From the NCBI GenBank assembly GCA_905235155.1, contig CAJOKJ010000020.1, positions 1 to 64,000 of the forward strand: DNA of 64,000 nucleotides, read 5' to 3'. This stretch comes from Candidatus Gastranaerophilales bacterium. Lineage in GTDB: Bacteria; Cyanobacteriota; Vampirovibrionia; Gastranaerophilales; Gastranaerophilaceae. The notes under the pieces were generated by a model. It did no database searches and had not been told where the DNA came from. It was given only the letters and a program-made list of their open reading frames with translations. Both the position numbers and the translations under genes were made by a program. Shown piece by piece: positions 54,109 to 62,564 of this stretch (within the stretch, counting starts at the first letter, position 1; every line of letters starts with the position of its first letter).

Positions 54109-55863
54109 TTATATTGATAACTGGCTATAAGACTGTTGTATTGATGCTATAATTTGTTCCATATTATTGAATTGCTTTTGTAGCCTTGTTTTATATGAAT
54201 CAACCTTTCTTTGAGCCGCATCAATAGATGTCTTAATTGAATTAACTTGAGAATCATAGGATTTTGATTTCATTGCAAAATATCCGTCCGAAGCAGAAAG
54301 AGCATCTTCTGTAATTTTTTCTAACTTATTCAATACACCACCGGATTCTGCTAAACCTTTATTGTCACCCAATAACAATTGTTTAACCGCATCCGGATTT
54401 TCTGCTAACGCTTTTTTAAATTTTTCCTCATTAATTTGAAGTTTATTTACACCTGAAGTATCAGTAGAATTAGTTGCTTCTCCTGTTGAAATACCTATAT
54501 TTGCAAGAACTTTCAAGTCAGTATTTTCAACAGCAGCAGTTGCACTTCGTCTTAAATTATTTCTTAATGAAGTTAAAGAGGTTTCTCCATATAGAGTTTC
54601 TCCGCTTGCAGTATTTTTATCAATTGTTTCAATTGCATTATTGTAAGATGAAATAAAAGATTTTACCGCACTCAACAATGTATCTGAATCCTGAGAAACA
54701 GAAACAGTAGCAGGCTCTTTATAACCTTCATCATTTTCTTTAGTAACAGAATGCAATGTCAAAGTTAAACCTTCAATCCCTGAAATATCACTTGTTACAG
54801 TGTTTGAAGAAGATATAATATCAGTTCCGTTGATGTTTAATCTTGCATAATCACCTAATATCTGAGTCCCGGAAACTAAAGATGAAGTTTTTTGACCTTC
54901 ACCGTCTACTTCGCTTGCAGTAAAACCTAACGCATCAGTTAAATTACTTGTGCCTGCTTCAATGTTAATGTTAAATGCTCCTTCTGCCTTTGACTTAAGA
55001 ACTAATTGACCGGCTGAAGCATCCCAATAAGCATTTACACCTGCATCTGTTTTACTGTTAATATTTCCGATTAGTGATTTTAGAGTAGTATTTTCATCAA
55101 CGATAAATTCTTGATTACCAATAGTGAATGTACCTTTTACATCATCACCAAAGATATCAGCTAATTTATCCGATGTACTAATTGCTGAAATAGAAGAAAA
55201 ACTTGAATAATTACCACTTTCCTCATCTTTTATAAGACCCAACACAGAAGCAAAATTTGCTTCGTCAGAAGATGAGCCGATAACAATATCTTTGCCTTCT
55301 TCAGCATTTATAACAAATTTACCATTTTCAACAGAAGCATTTACCCCTTCAATTTGATTTAATTTTTCTAAAATATTACCTAAATTATCACCTTCATCAA
55401 TTTTAACCGTATTCTTTTTTCCATCAACAAATACGCTAAAATTTCCTTCTTTAGCGTTACCGGAAGATAATTTATTAAATACGGTATCTTCATTTATCTT
55501 TGAATTAAAACTTGATGTTGCTGTCGTAGATGTTGCAAGCTTATTTACAACAATATCCAAAGATTGCCTTGCTGCATCTGAAGTAACGGATGCTGTTACA
55601 ACATTTTTATTGGAAGTTGTTACTGTATTTTTTGCAAATAAATCAAAACTTCCGCCAAACTTAGCATCAGTTAATTTTTCAACAGATGTTCTTAAAGAAG
55701 ATACCGAAGATTTAACAGTATCTAAAACAGATTTTGACACCTGCACCTTAGTTTGCTTTGTTTGCAAATTAGTTACAGACTGTTGTTTTATAGAAACTAA
55801 GGCTTCAATCCACGAACTCGTGTCCATTCCTGAGGCTAAGCCTGAAAAAGATATTTGACCCAT
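54109..55863 (-). CDS. fliD: Flagellar hook-associated protein 2 (filament cap)
   Basis: Filament cap that folds incoming flagellin, 584 residues, exported by the flagellar type III apparatus (no Sec signal). The FliD N-domain is recognised by ISFSGLASGMDTSSWIEALV and the following coiled region; the middle is Ser/Thr/Asn-rich with repeated Ig-like modules; the C-domain has SLTSLRNNLRRSA, LLGDNKGLAESGGVLNKL and a final coiled coil RLQKQFNNMEQIIASIQQS. Start at ATG 55863 because ATGGAGG upstream provides GGAGG with an 8-nt spacer. No other flagellar gene is in the window. Confidence 0.9.
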   Translation of the reverse strand: MGQISFSGLASGMDTSSWIEALVSIKQQSVTNLQTKQTKVQVSKSVLDTVKSSVSSLRTSVEKLTDAKFGGSFDLFAKNTVTTSNKNVVTASVTSDAARQSLDIVVNKLATSTTATSSFNSKINEDTVFNKLSSGNAKEGNFSVFVDGKKNTVKIDEGDNLGNILEKLNQIEGVNASVENGKFVINAEEGKDIVIGSSSDEANFASVLGLIKDEESGNYSSFSSISAISTSDKLADIFGDDVKGTFTIGNQEFIVDENTTLKSLIGNINSKTDAGVNAYWDASAGQLVLKSKAEGAFNINIEAGTSNLTDALGFTASEVDGEGQKTSSLVSGTQILGDYARLNINGTDIISSSNTVTSDISGIEGLTLTLHSVTKENDEGYKEPATVSVSQDSDTLLSAVKSFISSYNNAIETIDKNTASGETLYGETSLTSLRNNLRRSATAAVENTDLKVLANIGISTGEATNSTDTSGVNKLQINEEKFKKALAENPDAVKQLLLGDNKGLAESGGVLNKLEKITEDALSASDGYFAMKSKSYDSQVNSIKTSIDAAQRKVDSYKTRLQKQFNNMEQIIASIQQSYSQLSI

Positions 55864-56020
55864 ATTAAAAACCTCCATATTTTTAATATTACCGCATTTT
55901 AAATGTATACATCCATATATACATTTATATTATGCCCATAATACCAAATTTTGAAACACAAAACAACCCCCAAAATTTACAAAATAAAAAATATTGTAAC
56001 AAATCAAATAAAAATATAAC

Positions 56021-56046
56021 AAACGAGATGATTTCTCATCCCGCTT
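56021..56046 (-). terminator. Probable terminator of the GH13-like gene
   Basis: Hairpin CGGGATGA / TCATCTCG (minus strand, one G-T pair) with a GAAA loop, 26 nt past the stop codon and followed by a T-rich tail. Confidence 0.5.
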
Positions 56047-56068
56047 GTAATGTTTTTATTTTTTATAT

Positions 56069-58543
56069 TTATTTTGCCATTAATGCCAATTTTGATCCGG
56101 TTTCAACTTTCGGTGCAGATTGATAAGGGTTTGATACAAAATTGTATTGAGGGTTATACATCACTCTTGATTTTTTAACTTCTTTTTGTTCAGGAACTGA
56201 GTATAAAATCAATGTGCTGTTGTACATATCAATTTTGTTATCATCTCTGTATCTGCCTGTTGCATGTTTGTAGTCTTCTTCGCTGTTGAAACGTTTAATG
56301 AAGTAGTTACCGCCATCTTCACAAACTTTGTAAACAGATTTATCTCTGTCATCAGCGTTTTTGAATGTTGTACCAACTTGTAAACCACCTCTTAAACCTA
56401 CTTTATCGTTATCAGTTGTATGTAATGAAATGCTGTCTAATTTAACATGAGTTGGAACATATTCGGCTTCTTTATCCAAGTTTACGTTATTTGCATTGAA
56501 TAAAGTTATAGCCATTGCACCGTCAGCAGATTGTCTTAAAATTGCTGAAACAGGTTTACCTGATTGTGTATCGTGATGCAAATCCAATGTAAATGGCGCT
56601 CCGTCATTCAAAGACTTCAATTCAGGACGTTCTCTTAATGCCATTGTAGCATTCATTTCGTTATAGAAGTCTTTAATAAATTGTTTATTGTTATCATTTA
56701 ACCATTCCCAGTGTAATGAACCACGATTTTGTAAGTATACGTTTTTAGCTTTTTCTTCGTAACCTGTAATACCTAATTCATCACCTGCGTACATTGTAGG
56801 ATTACCCGGTAAGCTTACCAAGAAGCCCATCATTGCTTTAAATTTACTCATACCAGGTTTTAATATAGTTTCAAATGTAGCATTGAACAATTTAGATTTT
56901 TCATCGTTGTTAAGTTTCAAACCGTGTTTCTTTTCTGCTTGAGTCATAACGGCTTTAATTGTAACATCGAAAGGTTTTGTTCCGAATGCATCAGCAGAAA
57001 ATTCTTTTTCACCGAATTTACCTGAAGCTAAATCTGCAACTGATTTGCTTATTGCTGAGAATACTTCGTCTTTTCTTTGACCTTGAAATACTTTGCCCAA
57101 TGCTTTTCCGAAACCGCCCTTAATTGCATCGCCCATAGCAATTGCTTTGTTGCTTACTTTGTTAAAGTCAATGCTGTTGATATCACTATCAGTAACTTGG
57201 TCATACATTTTATCTTTCAAAACTGCTGCTGCAATTTTCTTGTGATTGTAGTTGTTTGCAAAATTAGTGTGGAATAATTCCATATCTAATGACAAGCAGT
57301 GTAACATACGAGGTTTATCGTGGTTACCTACAAATGTGTAAGAATAAAGAATTGAATCCAATGGTGCAGAATTTAAGTAGTTATCTCCACCAACCATTTT
57401 GTCAAATATTTTTCTTTCTCTGCCGTTTTGATCAACAGTCGCACCTGTTGTAATGTCTTTATTAAAGATGTTAGCAACATCAGTGAAGAAATATGAATAG
57501 TTAGCAATACTTGTCATACCTGCTTCTTGATGTAATTTCATAACAGCATCTTTTGCAGTTGAGAATTTACCTGAATTATCATGTAACGCAAATTCATCTG
57601 TAACTTCTGCTACCATATATGCGTTTTTATTTTCACCTATAACACCTTTAGAGAAGTTTCTCCAGAAATCAACAACGCTTGACCATTCGTCTTTAAAGTT
57701 AGCATTGCCGTTTCTTAAAGCATCCATATCAGCGATATCTTTTGCTGCGTCAATTCTCCAGTCAAGACCTGCATTGTTTCTGTCAACAATCATTTCAGCT
57801 AATGCAAAACTGTTTTCATTTAAACCTTCCAAACGTTTTGTTATTGCTTTTGTAATTTGGTCTTTATCTTGAGATGATATTCTTCTTACACCGTTTTTCA
57901 AATGTTTTACAAGTAAGTTTGCTTCATCTTCCGGAGAATCTGCTAAGATACCCATTGATGCTAACGTAGTTTCTTCTTTCATTTTGTTGTAATCATAAGA
58001 AACAGCACCTTCTTCATTAACTTTTACTTGTGCTTTTGGATCAACTGCTTTAACTAAAGCATATTTTGCGATATCTTGATTTACTAACGGTAATACATAT
58101 TTACCAAGTTTTGTAACTTTATTTCCTTCAAATAATTTTCCGCCTAAGTTTTTATTAACTTGTTGCATTACATCATTTGTGAATGTAAATAATTCGTTTG
58201 TAAATAATGAATCTGCTTTTGCGTATGTGTCTTTGTTTTCAGCAGTTACTTGAGGATTACCTGCTTTAAACATTTCGTAACGAGACATACCGATTTGATT
58301 TGCCTTTGTTGCACGATTTGTAACTAAAGATGAACCAAGAACTGCAACTGTATCATCAGCAAATTCAATTGAATCTAAAGGTAATGACATTATTGATTGA
58401 AGTGTTAATTCTTTATAATCACTTGTAACTTTAGAAGTTTTTGTTTCGTAATCACCATTTATAACATTTGCTACAATATTTTCGTTAATGTCGTTGTTTG
58501 ATGGAAGTTCACCTTTTTTAGTTAAATCAGCAATTTGTGCCAT
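56069..58543 (-). CDS. GH13-like alpha-glucan enzyme, C-terminal part (catalytic core)
   Basis: From its first Met this frame gives 824 residues, but it is open about 28 codons further upstream and continues the preceding gene after a frameshift. Alpha-amylase family motifs are present: region II GLDWRIDAAKDI (nucleophile Asp near 265), region III MVAEVTDEF (acid/base Glu near 313), region IV FVGNHDKPRM (Asp near 409), then YAGDELGITGYE and a C-terminal beta domain. The 40-residue spacing and large inserts are unusual. No signal peptide, so intracellular glycogen or maltodextrin is the likely substrate. No ribosome site precedes the first Met, which supports one broken gene. Confidence 0.75.
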   Translation of the reverse strand: MAQIADLTKKGELPSNNDINENIVANVINGDYETKTSKVTSDYKELTLQSIMSLPLDSIEFADDTVAVLGSSLVTNRATKANQIGMSRYEMFKAGNPQVTAENKDTYAKADSLFTNELFTFTNDVMQQVNKNLGGKLFEGNKVTKLGKYVLPLVNQDIAKYALVKAVDPKAQVKVNEEGAVSYDYNKMKEETTLASMGILADSPEDEANLLVKHLKNGVRRISSQDKDQITKAITKRLEGLNENSFALAEMIVDRNNAGLDWRIDAAKDIADMDALRNGNANFKDEWSSVVDFWRNFSKGVIGENKNAYMVAEVTDEFALHDNSGKFSTAKDAVMKLHQEAGMTSIANYSYFFTDVANIFNKDITTGATVDQNGRERKIFDKMVGGDNYLNSAPLDSILYSYTFVGNHDKPRMLHCLSLDMELFHTNFANNYNHKKIAAAVLKDKMYDQVTDSDINSIDFNKVSNKAIAMGDAIKGGFGKALGKVFQGQRKDEVFSAISKSVADLASGKFGEKEFSADAFGTKPFDVTIKAVMTQAEKKHGLKLNNDEKSKLFNATFETILKPGMSKFKAMMGFLVSLPGNPTMYAGDELGITGYEEKAKNVYLQNRGSLHWEWLNDNNKQFIKDFYNEMNATMALRERPELKSLNDGAPFTLDLHHDTQSGKPVSAILRQSADGAMAITLFNANNVNLDKEAEYVPTHVKLDSISLHTTDNDKVGLRGGLQVGTTFKNADDRDKSVYKVCEDGGNYFIKRFNSEEDYKHATGRYRDDNKIDMYNSTLILYSVPEQKEVKKSRVMYNPQYNFVSNPYQSAPKVETGSKLALMAK

Positions 58544-58604
58544 TGCTTTTTTAGGGTCTGAACTTACATTCTTTAACGAATTAGCAACATATTCATTTAA
58601 AATA

Positions 58605-60137
58605 TCATTTGTTTCTTGTCCAGTATTTACCTGAATTTACAACATAATCTTGTGCTTCAAAGTTTTTAGCTTTAATTTTGTTTGTTTGGAATTCTTTTTC
58701 GTGCGGATCAAGATTTTCCAAACGTTTTGTATCAGCGTGAGAGAATACAAAGTTTAATTTTGCAATATCTGTATTAGCATCCCAAGTTTCAAAACCGTTT
58801 TCGTATTTATCTTCCAAAACATAAGATTCTGATTGAGTTAAGAATTTTGCTGCAAGAGGTTGATTTAACATAATTTTCTTATCAGCATTTTTGTTATAAG
58901 CGTTTAAGTTTTTAACGTTTTTGTTGTATGTTTCAGGGTTAATTTCAAATGAATATGGAACAACCGTATCGTTGTGATTGTTTATATCATAAGCATTACC
59001 TGTATCTAACTTATCGTAAGATTTGATTAAGTGTTTTGTATCTTTTTTATCTTCTTCAGAAACTAATCTGCTATCATAAATTTGAACGAATGTCGGTTTT
59101 TTAGCGTCATAATCAGGGTTCTTAGAAGATTTAATTTGACCGTCTTCACCTTGCTCATATTTGTATGGAGAGTTTACAATTTTGTGTTCAACATAATCTT
59201 TGTTCTTAGCAAAGATACCCATTGATAAAGGACCTGATTGTAAACCGCTTGCTCTGAACCAGTTATAGTATGGAGATTGTTCACCCCATTTTAACATATG
59301 TTTAAAGTGAACACCTTCCAAACCTTCGTTTACAAACGCACCGTCTGAAACAAAGTTCATACCGTTTTTAAATAATTTCTTTTGTAAAGATGCATAATTA
59401 TCAATATTACCTATTGAATTTGACATTTGCATACAGTTTTTATTCCAGTAACTGTGAGATGATAAACTGTCATCAGTAAAGATAGGAGTTGAAACTATTC
59501 TTGAATAACCGGCCTTTTTAAGTCTGTCAACGTTAGCTTCAATACCTGCTAAGTTACCGCCCATTTTATTTGAGAAAGTTTTTGTTGCATATTTAGATTT
59601 TTCTTCAACATTTTTGTTTAAAATTGGTTTTCCGTTATCATCATAAACCCAGCCAACCGCATAAGAATCAGGTAAAGCAAGTGTCATAGAACCGCCTTTA
59701 GCAACTTGAGTTCCGTTTTGCATTACAAGGTTAAATTTATCAAAGTTACCATTCTTTGAATAGTCAATTACAGAACCTGCATCAACTTGGTAGAATGATT
59801 TTGAATTGTCATGTTTGTCAACTAATTTGTAGCGATATGCAAATGGTGCTTTTGACTCTAATTCATCATAAGCATAACCCATATCAATTTTAACACCGCC
59901 ATTTGGAATTTTTACTGAATTTACGTTTAAATCAGTATTTTTAAGCATTTTATCGACATTATAATTATCATTTCTGTCTTTTTTAACGCTAAAAACTTCC
60001 AAATAACAGTCATACTTTTTGCTGTCGTAGGGGAAGTTAAATTCAAACTCTTGAGTACCATTTTCTGATTTTTTGTGGTTAAAACCTGTAAAATTAACTG
60101 CTTTTACGGGTTTAAATATGTTTAAATTAACTTTCAT
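58605..60137 (-). CDS. GH13-like alpha-glucan enzyme, N-terminal part
   Basis: Protein of 510 residues ending abnormally as SGKYWTRNK. It contains an N-terminal beta-sandwich (about 20-150, carbohydrate-binding or branching-enzyme-like) and the start of the catalytic barrel: GNLAGIEANVDRLKKAGYSRIV and FVSDGAFVNEGLEGVHF (region I position, usually D-x-x-x-N-H). The catalytic Asp and Glu lie only in the downstream frame. Joined across about 58627 the product is near 1360 residues. ATG 60137 is preferred (AAGGA, 6-nt spacer) over 60143, which abuts AAGGA. Confidence 0.72.
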   Translation of the reverse strand: MKVNLNIFKPVKAVNFTGFNHKKSENGTQEFEFNFPYDSKKYDCYLEVFSVKKDRNDNYNVDKMLKNTDLNVNSVKIPNGGVKIDMGYAYDELESKAPFAYRYKLVDKHDNSKSFYQVDAGSVIDYSKNGNFDKFNLVMQNGTQVAKGGSMTLALPDSYAVGWVYDDNGKPILNKNVEEKSKYATKTFSNKMGGNLAGIEANVDRLKKAGYSRIVSTPIFTDDSLSSHSYWNKNCMQMSNSIGNIDNYASLQKKLFKNGMNFVSDGAFVNEGLEGVHFKHMLKWGEQSPYYNWFRASGLQSGPLSMGIFAKNKDYVEHKIVNSPYKYEQGEDGQIKSSKNPDYDAKKPTFVQIYDSRLVSEEDKKDTKHLIKSYDKLDTGNAYDINNHNDTVVPYSFEINPETYNKNVKNLNAYNKNADKKIMLNQPLAAKFLTQSESYVLEDKYENGFETWDANTDIAKLNFVFSHADTKRLENLDPHEKEFQTNKIKAKNFEAQDYVVNSGKYWTRNK

Positions 60138-60347
60138 TCCCATTCCTTATACACACACTTTTATATTATAAAGAAGGTCTGTAAATATTTTTTTTTGCAT
60201 GCTTTTACCCTATTTGTTACAAAAAATTTACAAAAGAATTTAATAAAAAAATACCTATAAAAATTATACAAAAAACACGACAATCAGACAGCAGATTATG
60301 TGAAACCAACAGAAACTTGCAACAACAGTCAACCGTTCACCATTTTG

Positions 60348-60532
60348 TTATTACGAGGAACGAAGTGATGAAGTAATCAGTAAAATTGTCATTGCAAGGA
60401 GCGTAACAACGAAGTAATCCGGTAATCTTGTCATTGCGAGGAGTGTAACGACGAAGCAATCCAATAAGTAAATTGGTTTGCCAGTATTTCAACTGGATTG
60501 CCACGAAAATCAAGGATTTTCTCGCAATGACA
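60348..60532. repeat. Dispersed palindromic repeat, copy F (three left arms, one right arm)
   Basis: Successive left-arm units start near 60348 (TTATTACGAGGAACGAAG), 60389 (TTGTCATTGCAAGGAGCG) and 60431 (TTGTCATTGCGAGGAGTG), followed by one right arm ending TCTCGCAATGACAG. The 450-bp gap 60138-60589 holds this cluster and no gene. Confidence 0.8.
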
Positions 60533-60589
60533 GACCACTATTCACAAGTAATTAGTCTTCTTTTCTGAACTTACGACTTTCAAGTGCTT

Positions 60590-61936
60590 TTAATGCCTTT
60601 TGAACATTAGCAGTTGACCGTATACGCTTATTGTACCGCCTGCGTCAACACGGAAGTCAAATTGATCAACATTTCCGGTAGTTTTCGAGTTTGGTCCTTT
60701 ATTACCGTTTATGTCAACTGTTATAATAGCGTCTTTAGAACTGGTTGCAAATCTATCAACAACACTCCAGGACATACCGTCTTTTGTTACAAATGAACAA
60801 GATGTACCATTACAAGAGCTTGACTTTGTATCAAATAAACTTGCAAAACTGTATGCGAATTTGTTTGTCGTTTTCATGTCGCTAGGGTGATTTGCAGGTA
60901 ATGTCGTATTAGTAAATACGTTACCTCTAGAACCTGCTTCAAAATTAGGTATTATATAATCGGTTGTCCCGTTTTTGTTGTCCCCGTTAGTAGTTCCCGT
61001 ACCTATATTTACGGCATTATCTGTCGGTATATCAGGATTGAACACTTGACAAGAAGACGGGTCAATAGTGCAAGGATCATCGTTTCCGTTGGAACCTGCA
61101 CTGCAAGCAGGATTGCTTGGATTTGCCGAACAGTCAAATGTGCTGCCGCTTGATGATGAACTGCTTGAACTGCTTGAACTAGATATTGAGCGACACCTTG
61201 TCGGACAGCCATCAGATCCGACAAGATATCCATTCGGACAGTCAAGGTTAAGGTCAGGACATTTTTTACATTCACAAGAACCTCCTTCTTTAAATACGTA
61301 GCCGTCAGGACATTTTTCACACTTTATACAATCACAAGTTTTACCTGGATTTTTATATCCTCCATAGCCTAAGCCGTTGCAATCAGTAGTTTTACATTTA
61401 TTACATTCACACCTATCATCTTGAGAAGACCCTTCTTCACAAGGTTTACAAACACATTTACACGTAGTAGAATTTACTTCAATTGTATTTTTGGGGTAGC
61501 AATATCTTCTATTCGAAGCCTTATTACTCATACACATTTCTGAACAATTACAATTAGCACCAATATAGTTTAAACCATTCATCTCAGCACAACAGCCAAC
61601 ACATTTTATGGTATAATTAGTAAAAAAACTATCCAAATCATATTGACAAGAATATTCTGCCACTGCCAGTTGCCTATTTATTAATGCGGTGAGATATTTG
61701 TTTAGTTTATTTGTTTTATATGCTGTTTTTTGTACAGGATATAAATCATCGTCATTTGCCAGTGTTGCTACGGCTTTGGCTGTTTCGGAATAGGCTTTTC
61801 GAATCATTGAGTAGTCTTTGTCCGGTCGCATGTTACGCAAACTGACAATTGTTATTATTGCAATAATCCCAATTACTCCGACCATAATTAGTGTTTCAAC
61901 TAAAGTAAATGCTTTTTCAGACTTAAATTTTTTCAT
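60590..61936 (-). CDS. Modular cysteine-rich type IV pseudopilin
   Basis: Protein of 448 residues. The leader MKKFKSEKA is followed by FTLVETLIMVGVIGIIAIIT, a class III prepilin signal with Glu5. After an N-terminal helix (to about 95) comes a block with 26 Cys in about 155 residues, in C-x-C and C-x2-C spacings (CKCVCKPC, CECNKC, CDCIKCEKC, CECKKC) resembling EGF- or laminin-like modules. A poly-Ser linker (12 or more Ser) and a C-terminal pilin-like domain (VDINGNKGPNSKTTGNVDQF, RVDAGGTISVYG) follow. ATG 61936 has GAAGGAG 7-8 nt upstream; the open frame runs 17 codons further. The tail probably belongs in another frame (SRKFRKED, stop at 60552). The gene starts 15 nt from a recombination-type site. 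Confidence 0.8.
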   Translation of the reverse strand: MKKFKSEKAFTLVETLIMVGVIGIIAIITIVSLRNMRPDKDYSMIRKAYSETAKAVATLANDDDLYPVQKTAYKTNKLNKYLTALINRQLAVAEYSCQYDLDSFFTNYTIKCVGCCAEMNGLNYIGANCNCSEMCMSNKASNRRYCYPKNTIEVNSTTCKCVCKPCEEGSSQDDRCECNKCKTTDCNGLGYGGYKNPGKTCDCIKCEKCPDGYVFKEGGSCECKKCPDLNLDCPNGYLVGSDGCPTRCRSISSSSSSSSSSSSGSTFDCSANPSNPACSAGSNGNDDPCTIDPSSCQVFNPDIPTDNAVNIGTGTTNGDNKNGTTDYIIPNFEAGSRGNVFTNTTLPANHPSDMKTTNKFAYSFASLFDTKSSSCNGTSCSFVTKDGMSWSVVDRFATSSKDAIITVDINGNKGPNSKTTGNVDQFDFRVDAGGTISVYGQLLMFKRH

Positions 61937-61951
61937 ATTAACTTCTCCTTC

Positions 61952-61981
61952 AATGCAACATTTTTTATAAAATGTTGTATT
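61952..61981. repeat. Left crossover-type site, 30 bp
   Basis: 11-bp arms AATGCAACATT and AATGTTGTATT around the spacer TTTTATAA. It is the inverted copy of the site at 62565-62594 with one mismatch (G for A at position 4). Its left edge touches the Shine-Dalgarno sequence of the pseudopilin gene. Confidence 0.85.
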
Positions 61982-62005
61982 GAACAAAGTACAGAAAGGA
62001 TTAAT

Positions 62006-62548
62006 ATGACAGCAGTTGAACCGATTAGAAACTTACAAAAAATTAAAAAAGTAGAACAATTTTTAGCCAAGCAAAGCTATAGAAATTTATTGCTTTTTAC
62101 GTTTGGTATAAATTCCGGTTTAAGAATATCTGATATTTTAAAGCTTGATGTGAAAGATGTAAAAAACAAGGCTTATATTGAGATAAAAGAACAAAAAACG
62201 AATAAATTTAAGAAGTTTCCTCTAAATTCAAAACTTAAAAATATGATTGAAATTTACACAAAGAATAAACCTGTTAATAGTCCGCTATTCAAAACGATAT
62301 TTAACAATAGAATGGATAGAGTAACCGCTTATAGGATAATAAGATATGCCTGTAAAAGAGCAGGCGTAAGGGAAAATATAGGCACACACAGTCTAAGAAA
62401 AACTTTTGGATATCATTTTTATAAAAAATATAATGATATTGCAATGTTACAAAAAATATTAAATCACTCCTCACCTGCTGTAACAATGCGATATATTGGA
62501 ATTGAACAAGAAGAAATTTATAAAAATTACAAAATGTTTATTTTATAA
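62006..62548 (+). CDS. Small tyrosine recombinase (FimB/FimE-sized, catalytic domain only)
   Basis: Protein of 180 residues. Catalytic residues of the tyrosine recombinase family are all present: Arg40 in SGLRISD, Lys64 in EQKTNKF, His128 and Arg131 in THSLRKTFGYH, His154 in LNHSS and Tyr163 in MRYIGI. The N-terminal core-binding domain of XerC/D is absent, as in FimB and FimE (about 200 residues). Similar short integrases are common in Firmicutes, so transfer is possible. Ribosome site AAAGGA lies 6 nt before the ATG. It is flanked on both sides by the inverted 30-bp sites. Confidence 0.88.
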   Translation: MTAVEPIRNLQKIKKVEQFLAKQSYRNLLLFTFGINSGLRISDILKLDVKDVKNKAYIEIKEQKTNKFKKFPLNSKLKNMIEIYTKNKPVNSPLFKTIFNNRMDRVTAYRIIRYACKRAGVRENIGTHSLRKTFGYHFYKKYNDIAMLQKILNHSSPAVTMRYIGIEQEEIYKNYKMFIL

Positions 62549-62563
62549 TTTTTGTGTTATAAT
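62535..62563 (+). promoter_or_regulatory. Outward promoter at the right end of the invertible segment
   Basis: Extended -10 TGTTATAAT (TATAAT 62558-62563), with a weak -35 TGTTTA at 62535-62540 (17-bp spacer). The 16-bp word TTTTTGTGTTATAATA is identical to the ftsZ promoter region. Initiation would fall inside the right-hand crossover site. Confidence 0.5.
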
Positions 62564-62564
62564 A

